A stretch of DNA of 38,396 bases from contig JAMOVG010000233.1 in NCBI GenBank assembly GCA_027061725.1, forward strand, positions 1 to 38,396. Reading direction: 5' to 3'. The DNA comes from Desulfobacteraceae bacterium (GTDB lineage: Bacteria > Desulfobacterota > Desulfobacteria > Desulfobacterales > JALSRD01). A program made the position numbers and the translations under genes. The notes below the pieces were generated by a model, which saw only the letters and a list, made by a program, of their open reading frames with translations, searched no databases and had not been told where the DNA came from. The first letter of the stretch is position 1. Each line of letters opens with the position of its first letter. Below, in pieces: positions 1 to 8,339 of this stretch.

Positions 1-795
1 AATCAGCGTTTTCCCCCGCAGAAACTGGAAATGCAGGGAAAAATTGATGCCCGCCAGCAGCATGAAGACCAGGATGACCATGTCGAAGTACAGGCTGTTG
101 TAGTGAGCCACCGAGGTATTTCTGGTCGAGAAGCCGCCCGTGGGCATGGTGGTGAAGGTGTGGCACAGGGCATCGAAGAACGTCATGCCGCCGATCATCA
201 GGAAAAAAATCTCCGCCAGGGATATCAGGGCATACACTTTCCACAAGATCATGGCCGTGTCGCGCACCCGCGGTTTGAGCTTGTCCGGGACCGGGCTGGG
301 CACCTCGGCCTTGTAGAGCTGCATGCCGCCCACGCCCAGAAACGGCAGGATGGCCACCGACAGCACGATGATGCCCATGCCGCCGAGCCACTGGATGAAG
401 CTGCGCCAGAACAGCAGTGACTTGGACATGGCCTCAATGTCGGTCAGGATGGAGGCTCCGGTGGTGGTGAAGCCCGAAACGGACTCGAAAAAGGCGTCCA
501 CGAACAGGGGAATCTCGCCGTCCAAATAGAAAGGCAGGGCGCCGAAGATCCCCACCAGCGTCCAGCCCAGGGTGACGATGGCCATGCCTTCGCGCTGGCT
601 GATGGCGCGTTTTTCGGCGTCGCGGAACACTAAAATCAACATGCCGCCGGTAAGTACCGTGAGACCCAGCGACTGCAGCAGGGCGCTGATGCAGGCTTCC
701 TGATAATAAAGCGCGAAAACCAGGGGAACGCACATAGTCAGACCGAAAAAGAGCAATAGCCTGCCCAGAATGCCAAGGATGGTGTTCCAGCGCAT
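1..795 (-). CDS. trkH: Trk potassium uptake system membrane subunit TrkH (N-terminal part, cut by window edge)
   Basis: Potassium-translocating subunit of the Trk system in the inner membrane. The 265 codons visible run open to the window edge, so the C-terminal part of a protein of usually about 480 residues is missing. Several hydrophobic segments are visible. The first selectivity-filter loop reads TTTGAS at residues 110-115, inside an FFESVSGFTTTG context, and the second loop reads TTMPTGGFS at residues 215-223, both typical of the TrkH/KtrB superfamily. The ATG overlaps the trkA stop codon as TAATG, which indicates translational coupling with the upstream regulator. The identification is firm; the full length cannot be judged. 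Confidence 0.93.
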   Translation of the reverse strand, partial: MRWNTILGILGRLLLFFGLTMCVPLVFALYYQEACISALLQSLGLTVLTGGMLILVFRDAEKRAISQREGMAIVTLGWTLVGIFGALPFYLDGEIPLFVDAFFESVSGFTTTGASILTDIEAMSKSLLFWRSFIQWLGGMGIIVLSVAILPFLGVGGMQLYKAEVPSPVPDKLKPRVRDTAMILWKVYALISLAEIFFLMIGGMTFFDALCHTFTTMPTGGFSTRNTSVAHYNSLYFDMVILVFMLLAGINFSLHFQFLRGKTLI

Positions 796-2159
796 TAATG
801 AAACTCCAGCTTGATGGACAGGATTTTTTCGATCTTGGGGACCGTTTCCCGGGTGGCGAAAACGATGATCTGGTCTTCGGCCTCGATGGTGCTCTCACCG
901 GAGGGGATCAGCACCTGTTCGCCGCGTTTGATGCCCACGACCAGGGCGCCCCGGGGAAAGGAAATCTTCTTGAGCGGCCTGCCCGCGATGCGGGAACTGG
1001 CGGGCACCACGGCTTCCAGAACTTCGGCCTTTTCGCTTCGGATGGAGATGGCCGATAGCACCTTGCCGCGCCGGATGTGCTGTAGGATGGTGTTGACCGC
1101 CGACTGCCGGGGGCTGACCACCTGTTCGATGCCGATACTCATCATCAGTGGAAAATAGCTGGGCCGGCTGACCTTGGTGATGGTCTTGGTAACCCCCATC
1201 TCGCGGGCCAGCAGGGACACCAGGATGTTGGTTTCGTCGTCGTTGGTCAGGGTGATGACCGCGTCCATCTCCTCGATGTTCTCTTCGTTGAGCAGCCCCT
1301 GGTCGGCTCCATCGCCGTTGAGGATTACGGCCCGGTCCAGCAAGTCGGCCAGATCCTCGCAGCGCTCGGGGTTTTTCTCCAGAATCTTGGTGTAGATGTC
1401 CTTTTCCTCTAGCAGCCGGGCCAGCCGGAGGCCTAGCCGGCCGCCGCCCACGATCATCACGCGCCGGATATCTTCGGCCTGCTTGTCGAATTCCTTGAGG
1501 GCGTCGCCGAGGTTGTCCTCCTTGCTCACAAAGTAGACCAGGTCACCGGCCTCCAGACGGGTCTTGCCGCTGGGAATGATCAGTTCATCCTTGCGCACGA
1601 TGGCCGCCACCAGGGGCACCGGCTTGCCGGTGGAACTGGAGAAGTCCACCAGGCGCGAACCGGCCAGGCGGGCATTTTGGTCCAGGCGGACGCCCACCAG
1701 TTTGATGCGACCGCCGGCAAATTCGGCCACGTCGATGGCGTCGGGCACACTCATGAGACGGTCGATGGTCTTGACGACTTCGATATCCGGGTTGATGATG
1801 GTGTCGATGTAGGGCGGTTTTTCGCGCAGTTCGCCGTGGTAGTGGTCGAAATCGGCGTTGCGGATGCGCGCCAGTTTCTTGATGGTAGGTGCGATGAACG
1901 AAGCCGCCAGGCAGGCCACCAAGTTGACCTCGTCGCTGTTGGTGACGGCCATGAGCATGTCGGCATCCCGAATGCCGGCCTCTTCCAAGACCTGGGGGCT
2001 GGCACCCGAACCGGCCAACACCTGCACGTCGATGGTGTCGGAAACGTTGCGCAGGGCTTTGGCGTCGATGTCGATGACCACCACTTCCATGTTTTCATAG
2101 GAAAAGCGGCTGGCCACGTTGTATCCCACCTCGCCAGCGCCGATGATGACGACTTTCAC
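795..2159 (-). CDS. trkA: Trk potassium uptake system regulator TrkA
   Basis: Cytoplasmic NAD(H)-binding gating subunit of the Trk potassium channel. The 454 residues form two RCK modules in tandem: the first Rossmann fold carries GAGEVG at residues 7-12 with the acidic VVVIDID end of strand 2, and the second carries GGGRLG near residue 235. Each is followed by a TrkA-C type domain (the second ends with IVFATRETVPKIEKIL). The length is normal for a two-module TrkA. The start is GTG, chosen because AGGAG lies seven bases upstream and the glycine motif must sit at the very N-terminus. It is the first gene of a trkA-trkH operon and is divergent from the msrA gene. Confidence 0.95.
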   Translation of the reverse strand: MKVVIIGAGEVGYNVASRFSYENMEVVVIDIDAKALRNVSDTIDVQVLAGSGASPQVLEEAGIRDADMLMAVTNSDEVNLVACLAASFIAPTIKKLARIRNADFDHYHGELREKPPYIDTIINPDIEVVKTIDRLMSVPDAIDVAEFAGGRIKLVGVRLDQNARLAGSRLVDFSSSTGKPVPLVAAIVRKDELIIPSGKTRLEAGDLVYFVSKEDNLGDALKEFDKQAEDIRRVMIVGGGRLGLRLARLLEEKDIYTKILEKNPERCEDLADLLDRAVILNGDGADQGLLNEENIEEMDAVITLTNDDETNILVSLLAREMGVTKTITKVSRPSYFPLMMSIGIEQVVSPRQSAVNTILQHIRRGKVLSAISIRSEKAEVLEAVVPASSRIAGRPLKKISFPRGALVVGIKRGEQVLIPSGESTIEAEDQIIVFATRETVPKIEKILSIKLEFH

Positions 2160-2248
2160 GGTGCGTCTCCTATCAAGGGCTCCAGGCCCATCGGTCTGTG
2201 ATGAAAAGTCGGGGAGAGACTACTACAGCCGGCAAAGGGTGTCAATTC

Positions 2249-2286
2249 GGTCCCGGGCAGCCGGAACCGGGGCCGGCCTTGTTTTT
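2249..2286 (+). terminator. Possible attenuator-like hairpin in the msrA leader
   Basis: The arms GGTCCCGG (2249-2256) and CCGGGGCC (2267-2274) can pair over 8 bp with one G-U pair. A run of six T follows at 2281-2286 after a 6-base gap. It lies about 70 bases upstream of the msrA start and could attenuate that gene or stop transcripts entering the divergent region. The gap before the T run makes it imperfect. Confidence 0.25.
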
Positions 2287-2353
2287 TGCCGTACCGTGCC
2301 TATGGTTTATGGAAAAAACGTCCCTGATAGGGTTGCCCGCAAAGAGAGGTCCC

Positions 2354-3148
2354 ATGACCGTTATATCACTACCGAAACCTGTCTGCCCCGTACGCCGGCA
2401 GCAGCGTCCCATAAGCCGGCGTCGTTTTCTGCTGAAGGTGGCTGCCGGCTTGGCGCTGCCCTTTTTCGGGCGCTCCCCGGCTCTGGGGGCCGGCCGGGCG
2501 GCCCTGCCGGCCGTCGATCGGGCCGCGCCGTCGGTCACCGAGACCGCCACCTTCGCCATGGGCTGATTCTGGGGATCCGAATCCCGGTTCGGGATCATCG
2601 AAGGCGTTGTTCGTACCCGCGTAGGGTACACCGGCGGCAAGCGGAAGGACCCCACCTACCATCACCTGGGCGACCACACCGAGAGCGTGCAGTTGGACTT
2701 CGACCCGTCGCGGGTCTCCTACGGCCGGTTGCTGGATGTTTTCTGGCGCAGCCACAACCCCTTCGCCCGCGTGCGGTCGCGCCAGTACATGGCGGCGGTA
2801 TTCTGCCACGGCCCGGACCAACTGGCCCAGGCGCGGGCTTCACGGAGGCGGCAGGGCGCCGCCAGCGGGCGAAAGGTGACCACCGCCGTCCTGCCTGCCG
2901 CTGCGTTTTACCTGGCCGAGGACTATCACCAGAAATACCACCTCCGGCAGCACGCTTTCGCGTTGCGCGAGTTCCAGCGCATGTACCCGCGGACGCGTGA
3001 CCTGATTGACTCCACGGCCGCCACGCGCGTCAACGCGTACCTGGGCGGAGAGGGGGATCTGGAAAGGCTGAAACGGGAGATCGGCGGCTTCGGGCTCTCG
3101 TCCTCGGCGGCCGCCACACTGCTCGATATCGTCGTGCGCAGGAGCTGA
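2354..3148 (+). CDS. msrA: Tat-exported selenocysteine-containing peptide methionine sulfoxide reductase MsrA
   Basis: Reduces methionine-S-sulfoxide in proteins. The reading frame is continuous only if the TGA at 2564-2566 is read as selenocysteine (residue 71): before it stands TFAMG and after it FWGSE, so the family's GCFWG catalytic motif becomes G-Sec-FWG. Downstream MsrA hallmarks are VGYTGG, PTYHHLGDHTESV, FDPSRVSYGRLLDVFW and AEDYHQKYH. The N-terminus has a Tat signal: SRRRFLL at residues 21-27, a hydrophobic stretch and a likely cleavage after ALGA near residue 46, so the enzyme should act in the periplasm. The start at 2354 follows GAGAGG with short spacing; an in-frame ATG at 2309 is an alternative. 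The only Cys in the mature part is in VFCHG, and no C-terminal resolving Cys is seen. The final stop is also TGA. Reading this as two broken pieces is less likely because all motifs are intact. Confidence 0.85.
2574..2596 (+). promoter_or_regulatory. Candidate bacterial SECIS hairpin
   Basis: Seven bases after the in-frame UGA, GATCCGAA (2574-2581) pairs with TTCGGGATC (2588-2596), leaving one bulged G and the six-base loop TCCCGG. Bacterial SECIS elements are hairpins directly downstream of the Sec codon with a G in the apical loop for SelB. Position and shape fit; SelB binding is inferred. Confidence 0.65.
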
Positions 3149-3158
3149 ATGCCGGCGG

Positions 3159-3728
3159 CTATTTGGCCCGCGCAGTGGATGGGCGGCGGGGGGACATGAG
3201 CGGCCGCCACGCGGCGGAGACGGCAACGGCCAACACGACCTTGAGGGCGTCGGCCGCTAGGAAAGGCCGAACGCCTACGGACAGGGCCGCTCGCCACGGC
3301 AGGCGCGAGATCAGCTTGAGCCACACCACCCCCGGCACATAGATCACGGCGCAGCCGCACACCGCCGCCAGCACGTCCCATGTCCGCCGATGCCGCCCCC
3401 GCTCACTGATCAGTCCCGTAACCACCACCGCCGGGAGAAATCCCAGCAAGTATCCGCCCGAGGCTCCCAGCAGGCAGTAAAAACCGGCCGCACCGCCGGG
3501 CAGCACCGGCAGGCCCAGCAACCCGGCCAACAGGTAGATCCCCACGCTGGCCAGACCCCACCCGGGGCCCAGCACAAGCCCGGCCAGAATAACGAATCCG
3601 TTTTCCAGGGCTACCGGGATGCCGGACAGGGGGAAGGGGATGCGGGCGGCAGCAGCGGCCAGGATGGCCAGCAGCAGGGCCGCCAAGGCCTTGCGCAGGG
3701 TGCCGGGTGCAGGCGCGGAGGTTTTCAT
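3159..3728 (-). CDS. bioY: Biotin transporter BioY
   Basis: Substrate-binding S component for biotin uptake (ECF type or stand-alone) in the inner membrane. The 189 residues are mostly hydrophobic with about six membrane segments. The family signature is seen as GASGGYLLGF at residues 88-97, preceded by IPVALENGFVILAGLVLG and the loop LLGLPVLPGGAAG. The start at 3728 was chosen because the protein then begins just before the first membrane helix; the open frame extends further upstream but into birA coding sequence. The Shine-Dalgarno sequence is weak. It lies 25 bases downstream of birA on the same strand, so biotin uptake and biotin ligation are probably co-expressed. No EcfA or EcfT gene is present in the window. 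Confidence 0.93.
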   Translation of the reverse strand: MKTSAPAPGTLRKALAALLLAILAAAAARIPFPLSGIPVALENGFVILAGLVLGPGWGLASVGIYLLAGLLGLPVLPGGAAGFYCLLGASGGYLLGFLPAVVVTGLISERGRHRRTWDVLAAVCGCAVIYVPGVVWLKLISRLPWRAALSVGVRPFLAADALKVVLAVAVSAAWRPLMSPRRPSTARAK

Positions 3729-3753
3729 GGCGGTGTGCGGGGCTGCCGGACCG

Positions 3754-4698
3754 TCAGGGCGGCCCGCCGGCTTGGTGAAAGCAGTCGCCGTGGGTGACGG
3801 CCACGGTGGCGCCGTCATCGCGCTGCACCACCAGTGCGCCGGTGGGATCCATATCCACGGCCCGGCCGCGCACCACGCCGGTGCGGGTGACGATCTCGAC
3901 GCGGCGGTGAAGGGTGGCGCTGCAGGTCTTCCAGCGGGAGATGACCCCCTCACCGGCGGCCTCAGCAAAGCCGGCCTGGAGGCGATCCAGGAAGGCGGCC
4001 AGCAGCGCCCGGCGGTTCACCCTGCGGCCCAGCAGCGCCCTGAGGCTGAGTGCGCGGGGTTCCAGTTTAGACGGGTCGTTGTTGACGTTGACCCCCAGCC
4101 CGATGTTGATGAACTTCAGCCGATCTGCGTCGGTTTCCATCTCAGCCAGCATGCCGGCCAGTTTGCGGTTGTCCACCAGGATGTCGTTGGGCCACTTGAC
4201 CGCCGCTGCGATCCCCAGTTTTTCCGCCAGGGTCTCCACCAGCACCAGGCAGGTGTACAGATTGACGCGTGCCGCCAGTGTCGGCGTGATTTCCGGCCGC
4301 AGCACGACCGTGAAGTACAGGCCGCCCGGGTCGGAGCGCCAGCGGCGGTCGAGCCGTCCGCGGCCGCGGGTCTGTTGTTCGGCAATTACCACCGAAAAGG
4401 GCGGGCAGCCTTCACGGGCCAGCCTGCGGGCCGTGGTCATGGTGGAGTCCAGTTCGGCGTAGTGATGGATCAGCGCTTCGCGGGGGCCGAACTCCCACGG
4501 GAAGGGCGTGTCGGGCGAAGCCTGCAGCCGGTAGCCGCCGGCGTCGGTCGAAATGTGGTAGCCTAGCGCCCGGAGTTCCCGAATGTGGGCCGCGACCTCG
4601 GTGGTGGAAAGGCCCGTTCGCCGGCCGATGGCTTCCCCGCAGAGGCCGGGCGTGCTTCTGAGCTGCTGGAGAATGGCTGCTTTGGGTGAGTCGACCAT
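3754..4698 (-). CDS. birA: Bifunctional biotin ligase and probable biotin repressor BirA
   Basis: Activates biotin as biotinyl-AMP and attaches it to biotin carboxyl carrier proteins. The 314 residues start with a helix-turn-helix domain (about residues 8-58), followed by the ligase domain with the biotin/AMP loop GRGR at 112-115 and KWPNDI at 168-173, where the Lys is catalytic, and a C-terminal SH3-like domain. The N-terminal DNA-binding domain marks it as a group II enzyme that may also repress biotin genes; bioY directly downstream is an obvious candidate target, although no operator was identified. The ATG follows a GGGA-type ribosome site. Confidence 0.93.
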   Translation of the reverse strand: MVDSPKAAILQQLRSTPGLCGEAIGRRTGLSTTEVAAHIRELRALGYHISTDAGGYRLQASPDTPFPWEFGPREALIHHYAELDSTMTTARRLAREGCPPFSVVIAEQQTRGRGRLDRRWRSDPGGLYFTVVLRPEITPTLAARVNLYTCLVLVETLAEKLGIAAAVKWPNDILVDNRKLAGMLAEMETDADRLKFINIGLGVNVNNDPSKLEPRALSLRALLGRRVNRRALLAAFLDRLQAGFAEAAGEGVISRWKTCSATLHRRVEIVTRTGVVRGRAVDMDPTGALVVQRDDGATVAVTHGDCFHQAGGPP

Positions 4699-4821
4699 GT
4701 CATTGATCCCTGGAAAAAGCAGCCGAGATTAGGCACAGGCCGGTGCCGGCGTCAATGGTTTTCAACGAGCCGGAAGAGCGGGCGGCACGGCGGTGCACAG
4801 GGAATCGGGGGGATGCGTATG

Positions 4822-4893
4822 CCGCAGGCGCACGGCAGCGGGGCGGTAACCGGGATGGTGTCCCTCTCTGCTGCCGTGGGCCAGCGCCTGCGG
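4822..4893. repeat. Long imperfect inverted repeat between the PilZ gene and birA
   Basis: The left arm (4822-4839) begins CCGCAGGCGC and continues ACGGCAGC. The right arm (4870-4893) reads GCTGCCGT, then six unpaired bases, then GCGCCTGCGG. All 18 base pairs are perfect; the loop is 30 bases. No T run follows on either side, so it is not a classical terminator. It lies in the 232-base gap between birA and the upstream PilZ gene, in which I see no gene. Confidence 0.7.
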
Positions 4894-4930
4894 TGAAACC
4901 TGCGGCATGGAAACCGCCGGTGGAAGGGTG

Positions 4931-5377
4931 TCAGGCCAGGTCCAGGGCGTAGTTGCGGATCAGAAATTTCAGCCGTTCCCGCTGGTAGGGAAGCAGTTGC
5001 CTGAACCGGAGCCGGCAGTCCATCAGCAGCAGCGAGCGCTGGCCGACCGGGGCGTTGATGCGGATGCTGACCGGCACCGGATCGCCGGCGCTTGTGACGG
5101 GCAGATTTTCAAGGCGGAAACAGTGATTGAGGTCCGCGGTCAACAGGTCGATCGAGAAGTCGCCGGTGGGCGGATTCTCGCTGCGGGCGCAGCGGTAGGT
5201 GAGGCCGCCCATGCTGATGTTGCGGATGGTGGCTGTTTTGACCACCGAGGGACGCGTCAGCAGGAAAACCGCGTTCTGCAGCCTGTAGCGTTCATCTTTC
5301 CGGCGTTCGGTGAAGAGAGCGAAATCTGGCATAGCGATGTCGTTTTGCGGTAGAGCCGTGATCAGTTGGTTTTCCAT
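4931..5377 (-). CDS. PilZ domain protein (predicted c-di-GMP receptor)
   Basis: Predicted cytoplasmic cyclic-di-GMP binding protein of 148 residues. The two PilZ binding motifs are present: RKDER (RxxxR) at residues 26-30 and NISMGG (NxSxxG) at 53-58, followed by a beta-rich region, so this is essentially a single-domain PilZ protein with a short N-terminal tail. The start at 5377 was chosen because AAGGAG sits six bases upstream; a longer open frame extends 57 codons but has no comparable site and crosses a strong inverted repeat. Its output partner is unknown. It lies 192 bases downstream of the small exported protein gene and upstream of birA. Confidence 0.85.
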   Translation of the reverse strand: MENQLITALPQNDIAMPDFALFTERRKDERYRLQNAVFLLTRPSVVKTATIRNISMGGLTYRCARSENPPTGDFSIDLLTADLNHCFRLENLPVTSAGDPVPVSIRINAPVGQRSLLLMDCRLRFRQLLPYQRERLKFLIRNYALDLA

Positions 5378-5425
5378 TATGAACTCCTTGCTGGTTCGGG
5401 GCCGCGGGGCAGGCTCGGCGGTATG

Positions 5426-5484
5426 CCCCGGAAACCGGCACCGGCGGAAGTCTTCGCCGGGGAGGAGAGCGCCGGTTTCCGGGG
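5426..5484. repeat. Nested perfect inverted repeat in the PilZ gene leader
   Basis: A perfect 14-base inverted repeat, CCCCGGAAACCGGC (5426-5439) and GCCGGTTTCCGGGG (5471-5484), encloses a second hairpin with arms CCGGCG and CGCCGG at 5441-5460. On the minus strand it lies about 50 bases before the PilZ start codon and has no T run. A role in mRNA processing or a protein-binding site is possible. Confidence 0.75.
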
Positions 5485-5569
5485 GCCGGCCGCCGGTAGG
5501 TTGCCGGGCGGCAGCGCGGCGGACGGTCAGCTCGTGTCCACGAGACACGGCCTAGCCTGCGATCGGCCG

Positions 5570-5926
5570 TCATCTCAGGGCCAGGCGGGGATGAATCACC
5601 CGGTAGAATTGGCGGTCCAGGTAGTATTCTACCTTGTAGGGCTTGCGGGCCACGCGGTCCCGGACCATCCGGTCGACCAGCGGTTCGCGGTACTGCCTGA
5701 AGAACACTTTTTTCATGGCCGCCCGCAGGGCTTCGCGCTGCAGGACCGCGCTGCCGGAGTCGATGTAACGGGCCTTGTTGTCGAGTTTTCGGATGCAGGT
5801 GTCGATGCAATGCCGGTAATAGGCCCGCAGCGTCTCATCCCCGTCCGCCCCGGCCACAGGGGGCGAAATTCCGACCGTCATCAGCACCACGACCATGGCC
5901 AGGAAAAAGATGCATGGTCTCTTCAT
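5570..5926 (-). CDS. Small exported protein of unknown function
   Basis: A 118-residue protein I do not recognise. It begins with MKR, a hydrophobic stretch from about residue 5 to 20 and a probable signal peptidase site around AGA at 25-27, so it is likely periplasmic. The mature part is rich in charged and aromatic residues, with a Cys pair spaced C-x3-C at residues 40 and 44 (HCIDTC) that could form a disulfide or bind a ligand. The ATG is well supported by AGGAGGG seven bases upstream. It is the first gene on the minus strand after the intergenic region shared with the sigma-54 activator and may be in one unit with the PilZ gene, though a strong hairpin separates them. Confidence 0.75.
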   Translation of the reverse strand: MKRPCIFFLAMVVVLMTVGISPPVAGADGDETLRAYYRHCIDTCIRKLDNKARYIDSGSAVLQREALRAAMKKVFFRQYREPLVDRMVRDRVARKPYKVEYYLDRQFYRVIHPRLALR

Positions 5927-6176
5927 GATCGTGCCCTCCTATTTGCGGTGATGGGAAACGAACGGGGGCGTTGGCGAAACGTCTGTTCATGGGTCACCGC
6001 AAAAGGCATACCAAAACCGGGGAAAGAATCTGAATTAAAGCGTATTCGAAAATAACCTAATGAAAATACAAAAGAAAAAATGGCAGTGTTGTTTCGGGGG
6101 AGGCGGGGTCGGGACGAATTCCCGAGTCTCCGATCATCAAGTATGTAGACAGGGATAGACGGGCATGTAAACAAAG
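5927..6176. other. AT-rich intergenic stretch with repeat units
   Basis: No gene is seen in this gap, which is markedly richer in A and T (about 6000-6090) than its surroundings. Near its right end TAGACAGG (6146-6153) and TAGACGGG (6156-6163) stand ten bases apart; a related TTGACAGG overlaps the promoter at 6177-6184 and a weaker TAAACAAA stands at 6168. The spacing of about one helical turn suggests protein-binding sites facing the same side of the DNA. Confidence 0.4.
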
Positions 6177-6205
6177 TTGACAGGTCGGCGCGGCCGGGCT
6201 ATAGT
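6177..6205 (+). promoter_or_regulatory. Near-consensus sigma-70 promoter for the sigma-54 activator gene
   Basis: TTGACA at 6177-6182, a 17-base spacer and TATAGT at 6200-6205. It gives a 5' leader of about 45 bases before the ATG at 6257. Confidence 0.75.
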
Positions 6206-6256
6206 CGTACCGGAAAATAATTTGGCGCAACCCTTTTGTGACAGCCGGGGGGCATT

Positions 6257-7798
<1,542 letters not shown>

Positions 7799-7809
7799 GG
7801 TGCAGGGTG

Positions 7810-8292
7810 CTATTGGCGCAGGTAGAAGCCCAGGTCGGCGCTGTGCCGTTCATGTTCGCAGAACTCACCGCCCACATATGGCTCGTCCACAGTGCGGACC
7901 TGGATGCGTTTGACGATGCGGGTGGCTTGGGCATCGTCCAGCCGGAAGCTGACTTCCACCGAATCGCCCTCCTTGATGAGCATGGGGCCGTTGCAGGTGA
8001 AACCCACGCCTTTGAGGGACAGGTTTTCCACCGTGATTTTACCGTGGGAGCCGTTTACCAGGTTGGTATAGACGCCCGGCAGGTTGACGCTTTTGCGGAA
8101 AAAGCCGCGGAATTCCAGGTCGAAGCGAAAGGTCTGGCCGCATTTGCAGGTGGCTTTCAAACGCTTGCTGCTGTTGCGGTAGGAAGAAACATCCACCTGC
8201 TTGCTGAAACCGCAGAAGGGGCACGTGATCGCCGCCTGCAGTTCCGCGTCTGCGTAGACTTTGATGGGTGCTGTGACGCTGGCCGTTTCCAT
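7810..8292 (-). CDS. Zinc-ribbon PilZ domain protein
   Basis: Predicted c-di-GMP-responsive protein of 160 residues. It combines an N-terminal zinc-ribbon-like module (CPFC at residues 24-27, then Cys 49 and 51 in TCKCG) with a PilZ domain whose motifs are RGFFR (62-66) and NLSLKG (90-95). The ribbon could contact nucleic acid or another protein. It starts 47 bases downstream of the mpl stop on the same strand, with AGGGA before the ATG, so the two are probably co-transcribed. It converges with the sigma-54 activator gene, the two stops lying 11 bases apart. It is unlike the PilZ protein at 4931-5377 outside the motif core. Confidence 0.85.
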   Translation of the reverse strand: METASVTAPIKVYADAELQAAITCPFCGFSKQVDVSSYRNSSKRLKATCKCGQTFRFDLEFRGFFRKSVNLPGVYTNLVNGSHGKITVENLSLKGVGFTCNGPMLIKEGDSVEVSFRLDDAQATRIVKRIQVRTVDEPYVGGEFCEHERHSADLGFYLRQ

Positions 8293-8339
8293 AGAAGATT
8301 TTCCCTTTAAAGTGACGCCCGATTATCTTGCAGGCCTGC

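Noticed and set aside
2198-2566. Treating the two MsrA pieces as separate ORFs or a pseudogene
   Set aside because: They are in the same frame, joined exactly at the Sec position, with a SECIS-like hairpin; a single stop at the catalytic residue by chance is unlikely.
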